From contig JAHBBC010000006.1 in NCBI GenBank assembly GCA_019915015.1, positions 1,116,001-1,180,000 on the forward strand: a stretch of 64,000 nt of DNA. The letters are read 5' to 3'. The position numbers and the translations under genes are program-made. Shown piece after piece: positions 1 through 13,302 of the stretch (its first letter is position 1; every line of letters starts with the position of its first letter). Origin of the DNA: Auriscalpium vulgare. Lineage: Eukaryota; Basidiomycota; Agaricomycetes; Russulales; Auriscalpiaceae. Under the pieces are notes generated by a model. That model saw only the letters and a program-made list of their open reading frames with translations. It was not told the origin of the DNA and did not search any database.

Positions 1-211
1 TCTTGTACTTCTGTCACGACTTGAGAGCGCGGAGAGAGTCTGTCGTGGCACGCGGAAGAGGTACGTCGCCACTCATGTTGGACTAGAGACAGGATCTCAC
101 CACGAGCCCGGTCGTTTTCAAGTGCGGAGAAATTTCCTCCTACCCCACGGGAGAATTTCTTCGCCAAGCCACAAAGCACGAGTACCCCACCACCATCGTG
201 ATCCGTGAGGC

Positions 212-1793
212 ATGTCTGTCCTCCTGGAGACTTCTCTCGGCGATTTAGTTATCGACCTCGAGGTTGACGCCTGCCCCAAGACCTGCGAAAACTTTCTCAA
301 ACTATGCAAGGTGTACTACTACAATCTGAACGCATTCTTCAATGGTACGTTGTCATTGCATCTTGTGCGGCAGCAAGCGCTCATCCTGTGCGTATATGCG
401 CAGTGTCGAAGGACTTCCTCGCACAGGCAGGCGACCCTACTGCCTCAGGCACCGGCGGAGAATCCATATGGTCTCTTATTGCGTCGCAGACGGATGAGAG
501 TGGTGTGCCGCGGTACTTCAAGCCGGAAATCCTGCCTCGCTTCAAGCACACGGAGAAAGGCACAGTTTCGATGGCCGTAGCGCCCACCATCGAGGGCCAG
601 CCTGCTGGGGGCTGCGCCAGCCAGTTCTTCATCACGCTGGGTGACAACATTGAGTATCTCGATGGCAAGCACGCAGTATTCGGACATGTCGTGGAGGGGC
701 TGGACACGCTGGATAAGCTCAACGAGGTGTTCGTGGATCAGGACGGGCGGCCTTTCAAGGATGTGCGGATACGACATGTTGTCATCCTCGGTGCGTCACT
801 CTGCGCGTCAAGCTGACGCGTGCTAACGTTGTTGGGAACAGAGGACCCTTTTCCCGACCCTCCCGGCCTCGAGGTGCCAGAGAACCCGCCTTTGAAGCCG
901 GTAGACAACTCGACACGGATAGCTGAAGATGAGGACCCCCTCGAGGAGCTCCCGGAGGAGGAAGCGGAGAAGGAGCGCCGCAAAAAGGCGGCGGAAGCCT
1001 CCGCCCTGACTCTCGAAATGGTGGGCGATCTGCCATTTGCAAACGTTCGCCCCCCGGAGAACGTCTTGTTCGTGTGCAAGCTCAATCCGGTGACACGCGA
1101 TGAGGACCTGGAGCTCATTTTCTCTCGTTTCGGCACCATCATGAGTTGTCAAGTCATCCGTGACAAAAAGACAGGCGATTCCCTGCAATATGCATTCATA
1201 GAGTTCGACAAACGGGAGGAGGCCGAGCAGGTACGGGTTTACCTTGTATGTTTGCGACGCCATTTTGACCTCTTGCGCATAGGCTTACTTCAAGATGCAA
1301 AACGTCCTTGTTGATGACCGGCGGATATGGGTGGACTTGTGCGTCTCTCCACCTCTGTATCGTAATACCGCTCATTCGTGATCTCCACAGCTCTCAATCC
1401 GTCGCACGCTTGAACACATCTTGGTCCAACGACCCTACACTCGGTACCGGCGGTGGAGGCCGTGGCGGCCGAGGGAGAGGCGGCCGCCGAGGTGGTTTCG
1501 CTGGTCGCGAGGACCTGGAAGCCACGAGCCGGTATCGAGGAGGCGGCCGGGCGCAAGGCGACTCGTTGGGACTGGTGTTCGATTTAGACGATGGCCGACA
1601 CTCTTCCAAGCGTCGTCGGGAACGGAGTCCTAGTCCAAGAGAGCGTGACACCCGCCGACGGTCGCGATCGCCTGTCTCGAAGAGCAGGGGCTCCGATCGC
1701 CATGAACGACAGCGCAGCCGCAGCCGTGAGCACGATCGAAGACGACGAGCAGATAGCCGGGAGCGCCACAGTAGGGACCACCGGCGGCGCTAA
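212..1793 (+). CDS. cyp6: Cyclophilin-type peptidyl-prolyl isomerase with RRM domain (PPIL4/Cyp6 type)
   Basis: This is a nuclear prolyl isomerase of the PPIL4 family, whose members are linked to the spliceosome. The N-terminal cyclophilin domain begins [19 protein letters not shown] and contains [20 protein letters not shown] and [14 protein letters not shown], which keeps the histidine equivalent to His126 of cyclophilin A. The arginine equivalent to Arg55 is replaced by Ser, which is normal in this subfamily, so catalysis may be weak. An RRM follows ([34 protein letters not shown]), then a Gly/Arg tract and an RS-rich tail ending at the TAA. About five exons are separated by short introns; the second joins VILG-type sequence to EDPFPDPPG, as in human PPIL4. 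Domain order and linker sequences match PPIL4 orthologues throughout. The start is the first ATG in the conserved frame. Confidence 0.93.
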
Positions 1794-2079
1794 ATGCAGT
1801 ATGTCAATGTCAGTCTGTACCTGACTCGTAGGTGGCGCTTTCCTTGAATCTCCCCAATACAGGCTCCTGTGCAACTTAGCACATGGTTCTCCTCCTTGTT
1901 GCCATGTTTTGTCCGTATCTGACTGTTTCACTTTGAATGCTCCCTTGCTGAACACCTAGTCACGATCACGATGCTGTGATTCCGACCATTCCGTGTTGAG
2001 TCCGACAGCCTGGGCGCAACTCGGATCGTATAAGTACTGGGTTTCGGTGCGTCTCTCGTATCACCTCCTCCAACTTACC

Positions 2080-2925
2080 ATGCTTTCTTGCATCTCATCA
2101 TCCTCGTCACTTTCCTTCGCTGCTCCCGACGCCGACGTCGTCTTGCGCTCGAGCGGCTCGGACTCATCCGACTTCAAAGTGCACAAATGCATACTCGCCG
2201 CAGCATCCCCCTTTTTCCGCACCATGTTCACACTCCCGCAGGGGGCCGGAAAGGATGCGGACCTTCCTGTGATCGAGGTCGCCGAATACACGACGATCCT
2301 TGAGACCCTCCTGCGTTTCGTGTATCCCATCCAGGATCCTTCCGTCTCCTCACTCGATGAACTCGTGCCTATCATGTGCGCAGCCGCGAAGTACGAGATG
2401 GATGCCGTCATCATGCGTCTCCGCCACTTGCTCCTCTCAAAATCCTTCATCACCTCCTCGCCCGTCAGGGTGTATGCTATCGCCGCGCGCTTCGAGCTCG
2501 AAGACGTGGCGAAAGTCGCATCGAGCCACACGCTCTCCGTCAATGTGCTCGGTAGCCCACTGTCCGACGACCTCAAACACATCACCGCGTACTCATATCA
2601 CCGCCTCCTCGATCTGCACCGCCAGCGCGCCGACGCAGCGCAACGCGCACTCCAAACGCCTGATACGATCACCATCAAGTGCGTGCAATGCAACGGCGCC
2701 ATAGCCCAGTCGTTCGCAGCGCCGAGGTGGTGGGAGGAGTTCCGCGTGAGGGCGGCTGACGAGCTGCGGCGGCGGCCCACGACGGATCGCATATTCTCGT
2801 TGGGCTTCCTTATGCAGTGTGCGCAGGCGACAGGTTGCGCTCGCTGCGCCGGCAGTATCTTGGAGTCACACGTGTTTCTGGAGAAGCTCAAGGAGACAAT
2901 CGACTCACTTCCTTCGACGATTTGA
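2080..2925 (+). CDS. BTB/POZ domain protein
   Basis: The 281-residue protein carries a BTB/POZ fold near its N terminus. Around residues 14-45 it reads DADVVLRSSGSDSSDFKVHK and then CILAAASPFFRTMF, the usual beta strand and helix of BTB domains, followed by PVIEVAEYTTILETLLRFVYP. BTB domains mediate dimerisation and binding to cullin-3 or transcription partners. The C-terminal half is helical with cysteine pairs (CVQCNGAIAQ, CARCAGSI) and no recognisable second domain. Proteins of this architecture are abundant and poorly characterised in mushrooms. The ATG at 2080 starts just before the BTB strand; an in-frame ATG at 1993 would add 29 residues that look like untranslated sequence. The gene has no intron, unlike most neighbours. 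Confidence 0.85.
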   Translation: MLSCISSSSSLSFAAPDADVVLRSSGSDSSDFKVHKCILAAASPFFRTMFTLPQGAGKDADLPVIEVAEYTTILETLLRFVYPIQDPSVSSLDELVPIMCAAAKYEMDAVIMRLRHLLLSKSFITSSPVRVYAIAARFELEDVAKVASSHTLSVNVLGSPLSDDLKHITAYSYHRLLDLHRQRADAAQRALQTPDTITIKCVQCNGAIAQSFAAPRWWEEFRVRAADELRRRPTTDRIFSLGFLMQCAQATGCARCAGSILESHVFLEKLKETIDSLPSTI

Positions 2926-3132
2926 CGTCTCATCAATTGAACATCACTAGCTAGGCGCGGGCGGATAGTGTTGTATGACCACCTTACTCTTTTGCAGTAC
3001 TGTTATTGTTTGATTATTCGTTACTTTAGCCTTATTATACCGAGATACCCTAGCCTTCATGTACGATAGGTGTTCTTTAACGATAGTATATCGCAAAAAT
3101 AATATTCACGTTGGATGGATTTTGGCCTGCAA

Positions 3133-3150
3133 AGATAAAATATCAGATAA
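3133..3150 (+). promoter_or_regulatory. Two AGATAA (GATA-factor) motifs upstream of P5C dehydrogenase
   Basis: AGATAA occurs at 3133-3138 and again at 3145-3150, the second continuing as AGATAAG. Both lie about 90-105 bp before the ATG of the P5CDH gene. HGATAR is the binding sequence of fungal nitrogen GATA factors (AreA/Nit2 type), which are known to control proline catabolism in ascomycetes. Function here is inferred from position only. Confidence 0.4.
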
Positions 3151-3237
3151 GATCGACTGGATGAAGATCCGCTCCTTCCTTGCTCGGAGCTAACTGTCGA
3201 GATCTCATCCCGGGCTCGCTCTCTGCCTCTTACCACC

Positions 3238-5499
<2,262 letters not shown>

Positions 5500-5976
5500 G
5501 GGCAGGATATTGGTGAATGGAAAGAGGAGAATTGAAGGGTTACACATAGTGTATGAGGAGGCGCACAGCCATGCAAATGAAAAGGATTGAAAGGACTGAT
5601 GGCAATCGCTGGGTGTATATATCTCTGTCCACATCTTTCCTCGGGCGGGATAACTGAGCATGGCTAGAGGCATCTCAAAATAGTTACCTCAGACCAACTG
5701 GTCGAACCGAGTGCCACCTTCTCAAGAAGAACCCGGGATTCATCGGCAACACGACAATGCACTCACTTCATGTAAATCATGGTCAGCAACCAGGTGCAGA
5801 TTGGAAATGCCTTCTTATTAATTTTGTGCCCTCTTACAGAGCTAGTACATGAAGATCGCGAATATGTAAAATGCAGGGAGGAGCCCGAGGAAACTGCGTT
5901 CTATGGAGTAATAATAACCGGAGAATAGCGACGGGGAGCGATAATTAAAATTGTAAATTGTTAGAACTGGACACAT
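5500..5976. other. Convergent intergenic region, 3' ends of P5CDH and GMC genes
   Basis: This holds the 3' untranslated regions of two converging genes. I see no coding or RNA gene. AT-rich stretches near 5815-5880 and 5935-5965 are compatible with polyadenylation signals on either strand. Confidence 0.6.
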
Positions 5977-8674
5977 TCAAATCTTCCAGTCTGCTTTGAC
6001 GATGTCCGCCGCCTGTGGGAATCACGTCAGCCGCCATTCTTGACGAAATAACATAGCAACACACCTTCTCGGCCACCGCATACACGCTCGACATAATCGC
6101 CGCGCTGAGCGTGAAGGGGAAGATGCCCGCGTCAACGACGCGCACGTTCGACAGGCCGTAGATCTTGAGGTGTGAATCCACCACGCCGCCGATGTGCTGC
6201 GGCGCCATCGCAGTCGTTCCGAGAGGGTGGGCCGTAGACTGCGATTACGGTCATCTCAGCATGAGATGCGTGACATCATGAAATACGACGTACCCCAACG
6301 TGGCCGCGCACGTAGCTCTCCCACTGCGCATCTGTCTGCACAGTGTTGTCGGGGGCATGGTACTCGGCGACGATGCCCGAGTTGTTCAGCATCTTGCGCA
6401 CGAACTGAAGGCCGTGCGTGAGCACTTGGGTGTCGAACTCGCTCGCCAGGAAGTTAGGGTTGATGACGGGCGCGGCAGTGGGATCCGTGCTGTTAATGTG
6501 CACCGAGCCGCGCGCGAAAGGATGCTACACAATCGACGTTCAGTGATCAATACGGTATAGCCGAAAGCGAAGGAGACGCACGAGCTGGATAACCACGGTG
6601 GTGACATAGCTCGTGTTTGCGGTTGGCACTGAGACGACACCGCCTTCTGGCACGTTCACAACCTCAATCCAGGCGATCTTGCCCTCGGCGAAAAGTTCAC
6701 GCGCGGCCGTGAACTGGAGCTGCTGCAGCTGTGTCGGGTATTTACGGCCCTTGAGCTCCTTGTCGAGCAGCGCGAGAACGCTATTAAATTCGGACGAGTT
6801 GACAACGGCCTGGAACGTGCTGGGACCAATGATGGCATCGGTGTAGCTCAGTGCGCCATGAGCAGGAGTCTAAACACGAGATTGTCAGTCAGTGTCTCAA
6901 TGCTGGAAGTTGTGAGAAAAATACGCGCATGAGAGAAGTTTGCCTGGGCCTCAGCGACGAAAGTCTGATTAAAAGTGAGCTGGTCAAGCGTGACGACGCC
7001 GTCCTTCGTCTGGAAGTCGCTGTACGTGACTGGGTGATCCTGTAGGTTTTCGCCGATCTGCGGCGAGTCGAGGAGGGGCTCGATGCCGAGCGACTTCAGC
7101 AAGGTCGCGTTGCCGACACCGGATAGCTCGAGCAATTGCGGCGTCTTCAAGGAGCCTACGCGGATTGATTGGCAACCACAGTGTTGAGGAGAGGAGTATC
7201 AGCTTACCAGCAGCGAGTATGACCTCCTTATTAGCCTTCACAGTGAACGTCTGGTTGCCGACAGTGAACTCAACGCCCGTCGCGACAAGGCCCTTGCCCT
7301 CCACAGTGCTGTTTGCAAAGTTAATCTTCGTGACGAGCGCCTCGGAGACGAGCTTGAGATTCGGACGGCCCACGAAAGGCTCAAAGTATGCCGGGCTGGC
7401 GTAAGAGCGGAAGCCCGTGACGGGGTTCACGTTGCGCGCCATGTAGTAGAAGCCCGTTCCATTGCCCGCATCCTGAACAGACCGCGCTCACCGTCAGCCT
7501 GCGATCTTTGCCAGCTGAATGCATGGGATCACGCACCGGGTTCGAATTAGTCCGGATACCGAGGGCGTTTGCCGACTTCACGATGGGGACCTCCACGTCC
7601 GTCATGAAGTTATTGTAACTGACATTCACATATCCCGTCTTCCCGTGCACCGCAGCGAGTGACGGGTCCGCCTCCTGTCCGGGCAGGACGAGTGGAGGCG
7701 GAGACCAATTCTCCACCTTCGCAAAGTAGGGAAGGAGAGAAGACCACGACCATCCAGGGTTTTGAAAGGCAGACTCCCAAAGGTCGTACTCCTCCGACGA
7801 GGCGCGCTGCCAAATCTGGACGGCATGTGTGGTTGAGCAAGGTGCGCGCTAGTGAATGATGTCAACGCACCATGGTGTTGATCGCGCTGGATCCACCGAC
7901 GACCTTTCCGCGGGGGTAAAAGATTGTACCGCCGTTCAACCCTGTCTGGGGAACGCTCTTGAATTTCCAGTCGTAGTTCGCGTTTCCCTGTATGCCCAAA
8001 CTGCATCAGCATCCTCTCCCCCGTCTCTCGTTGCGAAGACCCACCTGCAAATTGCTCTGGTCCTGACTATTCGCACCGAGCACCGCGGGGCCAGTTGACG
8101 CCGGGATGAGGATGAGATCATCGCCGGGTCGGTAATCGCCAGCCTCAAGTACGCCGACCGTGATGTTTGGGTTCTCGGAGAGGCGTGAGGCCAGAACGAG
8201 CCCGCTTCATGTCGGCAGAATTGACGCATGTGATGTGACGCGGGGACGCGACGATGGTTGTGAAGAAGTAGCGATGTGTCATCCCGAGGAAGCCGTCGAA
8301 GTCCAGAAGCCCATGACAATACAGGCAATCGAGGCACCATTGGACAAAGCGACATCGGAACAAACAGATCCGAGTCAGGGACGCAAACATGTTGATAATC
8401 ACAAAATCAGTCACTGCTCAGTGAAGCAATACGAGTGGACGTACGAAGTGCCTCCCCCGACGACTACGAAGTCAAACGTCGTTTCCGCGAAGTCGGTTGC
8501 ATCGGTGGGCGAGGCTTATAAGACAACGTCAGTTGGTCACGACGGTGAGACGAACCACGAAGGGAAGTTGGTGAGGGTAAAAATCGGAGTGGATGACATA
8601 CGTGCGGGCTGGGTTTGCGCAAGAGTGAGGTGCGCAGCGAGCAGCGTGAGGAAGGCCTTTGTGGTGGTACGCAT
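5977..8674 (-). CDS. Secreted GMC oxidoreductase (aryl-alcohol oxidase-like)
   Basis: This is an FAD-dependent glucose-methanol-choline oxidoreductase. The start at 8674 gives a secretion signal, MRTTTKAFLTLLAAHLTLAQ. The dinucleotide-binding motif FDFVVVGGGTSGLVLASRL is split by an intron at 8205-8444. FAD-domain markers follow: VGVLEAGDYRPGDD, FYPRGKVVGGSSAINTM (GMC signature 1), and LKTPQLLELSGVGNATLLKS with GENLQDHP (signature 2). The C-terminal catalytic histidine is in STAHPLGTTAMAPQHIGG. The second catalytic residue, His or Asn in most members, is missing: the stretch reads FPFTLSAAIMSSVYAVAEK, with Ala where related enzymes have SAHxxx. About eight or nine exons can be joined with no frameshift. 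Wood-decay relatives supply hydrogen peroxide or oxidise alcohols. With this substitution the substrate and activity are uncertain. Confidence 0.92.
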
Positions 8675-10538
8675 GACGATGGAGTCACGTCAAAAGGTGC
8701 CGGGGAGAAGGGAGGACTGAAGGGGAGGGGTGCGCGAAGAGAACAAGAGGGAACAAGGCAGCAAGGAAGAGGGGGCACGAGTCGATGGACCACGAGAAAA
8801 GGTGCTGGCTTAAATCTCACCAGACGCCTACTGAAACAACAGAACGAGGCGGGGCGCACGGTGCTGGACCTGGGTCTTGTCTGTCTACCTCTGGCGCTGA
8901 AGTGAGAGATTTATATATCGCTCACTGGCGTGGACTTATTCTGGCCCCCAGAACCGGTCACGGCTTGAGCCGTGCTGATGCTGAGGGGCAGTTCTCCAGG
9001 CGACTCGGCGACTCGAGCGGCATCTGAGAACGATCTGGGATCTCTTGACGGGGCGCTGGTCCCGGCTCCAGCTGCGCGCAGCGCCACCGCATCACGAATC
9101 GTCCTGTCATGGCGGTTCGAACGCCTCCAGCTACTCACGCAATATACGCGGTAGGCCAGAGCTTGATGCTGACTGGATGTGCATAAGTTCCGGTCTTGTT
9201 GACGACGACTGTGCGAGGTCGTAAACAAATGCATCAGTGACGACAGACTCCTTAGGCAAATTACACACGCGCTGCATCAAACGAGAAATGACCGAAGCGT
9301 AGGCTCTAGATCGGAAAAGGAGACTGCGAGCGCGACTCCGTGGGCCGCTTTGATGAGATTTGCGACTGCGGCAACCAGGAGAGGAGCACACTTCCGTCCC
9401 GCCGGACACGGAATGAAAGTACCAAGGTGCGCACCAACAAGGAAAACCCAGATGAGTCAGATTGATGGAGCGTGTCACAGACAGACAACATGTCGCGCAG
9501 ACGCGTGCTTGCAAGCCGCGTGTAACATGGCGCGAGAACTCGGGAGGTACGCGTGATTGAATGGCGCAGGTGCGTGACGGCTCGCATGAGGCCTGGCTCT
9601 GTCAGCATATAGAGGTTTGAGGGTCACAGGATAGCCAATATGCCGCACAGCAAAAGAGGAGGCGAGCGCCGGTGAATGTGAGACCCTGGCCTGACGTGCA
9701 TTCGCGCACCCGCGAATGCAAGCGCTAGCGCGTCGTCGTTTTTCCATGGATAGAGCCTGACCCGCGATCGTCGGTGGCCATTCAGCGCACCCATCTCACC
9801 TCGATCAACCCGCGACGCCCGCTAGCGCACTTACCAACTCAGGCTCCGTTAAGGACTCCCGGAGGAGGTAAGTATACGCAACGCATGCCAGTGATGCATG
9901 ATGCATGATTCCTCGGCCTGAAACTCCGACCGGGGAGTTAACCTGTAAATAGGCTCTAGAGATATGGATCGTTGCCTGGAGATGGAGGTACGCGGCGTGT
10001 GGGGTCAGACGACAGATGGGCGGGGAAGAAAGGATGACGAGTTGGCGCCGCAGAAGTCGGAAGTTTTTGTTTTGGGAAAGTGCGGCCATCTGAGTTGCGG
10101 CCACCAGAGACCGTCGCAGGCAAAGAATGTATGCGCCTGTTCGTTTGTCCAGCGTGTTGAAGTCGAGCGTGCTTGTGGTGACGGCCGCTGGCATTGGGTT
10201 GCCACGTCGCACTCAGCAAGGGCATTGAAAGAGTCGGAGCGGGCCGCCGGTCCGGACATCCTCCGACAGAACACATAAGCACGCACCGCCACTCGGTCCC
10301 CGATCTCACTAGCTATCCTAGTCCGGCAAATTAAAGTCTGCGCGCCTGCTTGGCGACTTGCAGACTGAGACTGCACCGCTCCAAGAGACTCGAACCGACG
10401 TTCACCGAGAGCGCAACAGTGATTCATGCCTGTCGTACGGAGCACTTGAGACGCACCAACACCTGTCACTGATTGCCCTCGTATCTCGACTCCTGCCCGA
10501 CCTCCCTGCTCCTGCAGATACTCTCCGCTTTCCACCCC
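8675..10538. other. Gene-poor spacer upstream of GMC gene
   Basis: These 1.9 kb contain open frames on both strands, but none shows a recognisable domain, a codon pattern like the neighbours, or plausible splice-linked continuation. A TATA-like ATATATAA (reverse strand) at 8911-8918 lies about 240 bp upstream of the GMC start and could belong to its promoter. No transposon ends or tRNA were recognised. Confidence 0.5.
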
Positions 10539-13302
10539 CTACCGGTTCAAAGGATTCCCCTTCCGCATATTCTCACCCTTGAAATAAATCCATATGGGGA
10601 ATGGTATGCCCAACACAATCGCGAGCCCTCCGAGGAGGGAGTTACCGCCGCCAGTGCCGAGGGCGTCGAACATCTGCGCACCGAAAAGCGGGAAGGCGAA
10701 GCCAAAAAGTGAGCGGAGAACCTGTGGGGGATGCGTCATTGAGATGCTACGGTCGGCAGAGAGAAGAGAAACCCACGGAGGCAGCAGCTAAGGCAGACGC
10801 AGCGTATGTGAACGCGTCGACGAGGTAAAGTTGAATCGGCAAACTACATGACCGCCACGGTCCACACAGTAGTTTCGTATTGTTGAGCAAAATCCTCAGC
10901 ACACACCACATTGGAATGGGGACAATACGCACAATGCAGTCATGAATCCGAACGCAAATATTGCGGTGCCAATGATTGGCATGATCCAGTGGAGTTTCGC
11001 CTCGGCACTCCAGCCATACCAGCTACACGCGTGACCGCATGTCAAGGGTGATAACGGGGACGGGGGAGGGAGAGGGGGAGGGAGAGGGCAGCAGAGCGGT
11101 GAGACCGAGTGAGAATGTCACAAAATGTGCGGGGAAAGACCGTTAGAAACGGAAATATGGGGGGAGGGGGAAAAAGAGGGCGCACAAGAGTCCAACAGGG
11201 ATGAAGAACGAGCCAAATATAAGCGCAGGGATACGCATCTCAGGCTTTCCAACGCCACCGTTCCTATCCGCCAACTGCCAGCGACCATCAAGACAAGCCG
11301 ATTAGCTATCTCAAGCATGGACGACATGAAGCAGGACCCCGCACGCACCCGCTGGTATATCGCGTTACCGGCTTTCGCGCCGATGAGCGTCGACAGGACA
11401 AAGCCTATGCCGAGCCCTAGATATGCCAGTCCGGAGACCCCGACGGAGAAGTGGTATGTCTCGAGGAAGAGGCCTGCGCGTGAGCACGGAGTTTTCCATC
11501 AGAGCGCCGCCGCGTGGAGGTAGAATAAATGGAGTACCACATACCGGGGAAGGTCGTGAACATCAAGTAGTATGTGCCTACGTGTGTCACGCATGAATCA
11601 GCATTGCGTGCGCTACAATTGGCTCGGACAGATCAGATTTACGAACCGTAGATTCTATGACATCGCAGTCAAGATCAGCGGACCAGGAAACGATAAACGG
11701 AGAAAGGAGAAGTAGATGAGGGTACGTACAGGGACATATATACGCTCAGAATAAAGCATATAAATGACCGCGTCAGCAGGATGTTCGGGCGCTGCGTGTT
11801 CAGCCAGATCATGCGCAGCACCGCTCCTCTGCCTAAAAAAAGCAATAACACCCCCCAGATCAACACGAAGTATGTTATGATATCGGAAGCACGCACCCTC
11901 TCCCTCAAGCCCCGGCAGCTTCACGCCGTCGTCGCCACGTTGCACGCGGATAACAGGCGCATACGTCTCCCGCAAGAACGGCAGACCGGCGGCCGCGAGC
12001 ACGCCGCACGTTGCAGCGATGGTAATGAATATCCACTTGTAGCCGACAGTCGAGGCGATAAAGCCGCCTGCGTTTGAGAAAGAACAGTTCCATTTTACGA
12101 GGTTATTTCGTTCATGCAAGGTTGTACAGTTCATCGCGGTGGCAAACCATCCGTCATAGTCGCCAAAGTCGTCGCAATTCACGTCGGCGTTGCCAGATTA
12201 TGGATTGATCGTTGAGTGCGCATAGTGTTGTGTGTAAACATACCATTAGCGGATGTCGATAGAAACAAGGAGCAGAGAGCGGGAACCGAGCAACGATAGG
12301 AGAAAAGCAATATAATCGTTAGCTACACAGCCGGCGGCATGAGGTTAAACTTTTAAGGCGCACCTGCGATTGGACCCACCACGGGACCTATAACGCAGCC
12401 GAACAAGGGAAGTGAGTAAGCTTGCAGTATGCTCAATGCGCGCTTGACGTACCGATCTGTACGACACAATGTCAGTATATTTTTCTCTCGTCGCAGTGCA
12501 TCGGTATATGGATAAGCAAAGGAGAGATACGTACGAGAGGTCCAAGGCTGAATACAGCCATGGCGCCTGCGCGTTCACGCGGTGCAAACAAGTCACCTGC
12601 ACAACATACGATCATCGATGCACCCAGTCGGCTCCCCTAACTTCCACATACCTATGGATCCACCACCACATGCAATGGGCCCACTACCTGCCAGCCCTGA
12701 CATGAACCGCATCGCCACCAAGGTGCCCGCATTTTTCGAGTACGCGCACCCTAAACTGAATGCCAAGAAGGCTAGATTGCCTCCATGCAGAACCCACGTA
12801 CGGCCATAGACTTCGGAGAGCGGCGCGAAGAGGAGTGGGCCGATGGCAAAAGAGAGGAGGAAGATGGACAGTGTGAGCGAGACGACGGTCTGCGAAGTGA
12901 TGTTAAAGTGTTCAGCGATCTGCGGTAGGGCCGGTGCCATCATGGACGAGGCGAGCGGTGGGACGAAGTTGTACGCAGAGACCTATACATGCGATGAGCA
13001 ACACGGAGGAGCATACCGCCGTACGTAATTATGGTAAGGGATGTGTGCAAGTCAGTGAAGACAGAAAACTAGGGGAAAATCGCAAGGACACCTACGATCG
13101 CGGTCATCGTCCACTTCTTCCTTGAGGACCAGTTTCGCGGATTCTCCGGGTCTGTGTCCCACGAGTCTACTGGCGCGCCCGGCGGCACATTCTCCGGCTT
13201 CGCAATGGCGGGCGCGATGCCAACTTTGGTGACATCGGTCGAGGACGCGCCGTTCTTCTCGAGGTCGGGGGACAAGGGAGCCTCCGTCGAAGAGGAGGAC
13301 AT
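10539..13302 (-). CDS. MFS transporter, DHA1 drug:H+ antiporter type
   Basis: This is a multi-span major facilitator of the plasma membrane, resembling fungal DHA1 multidrug and polyamine exporters. A long charged N-terminal tail (MSSSSTEAPLSPDLEKNG to DPENPRNWSSRKKW) is typical. Then come SMMAPALPQIAEHFNITSQT, SIFLLSFAIGPLLFAPLSEVYGR (motif A region), MRFMSGLAGSGPIACGGGSIG, IGPVVGPIAG, GFIASTVGYKWIF and LPFLRETYAPVI. The C-terminal half includes TFPGLFLETYHFSVGVSGLAYLG, LFWYGWSAEAKLHWIMPIIG and FAFPLFGAQMFDALGTGGGNSLLGG, ending GENMRKGNPLNR. About ten exons are needed. One intron, roughly 12070-12355, is near 285 bp, far longer than the usual 50-60 bp. Its position next to the GMC gene, same strand, suggests an accessory block, but the substrate cannot be predicted. 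Confidence 0.88.

Noticed and set aside
1993..2079. Upstream ATG of the BTB gene as translation start
   Set aside because: The 29 extra residues do not resemble BTB family N termini, and the ATG at 2080 sits directly before the domain.
8675..10538. Transposable element in the GMC-MFS spacer
   Set aside because: No terminal inverted or direct repeats, transposase or reverse-transcriptase motifs were found by eye; an old fragment cannot be excluded.
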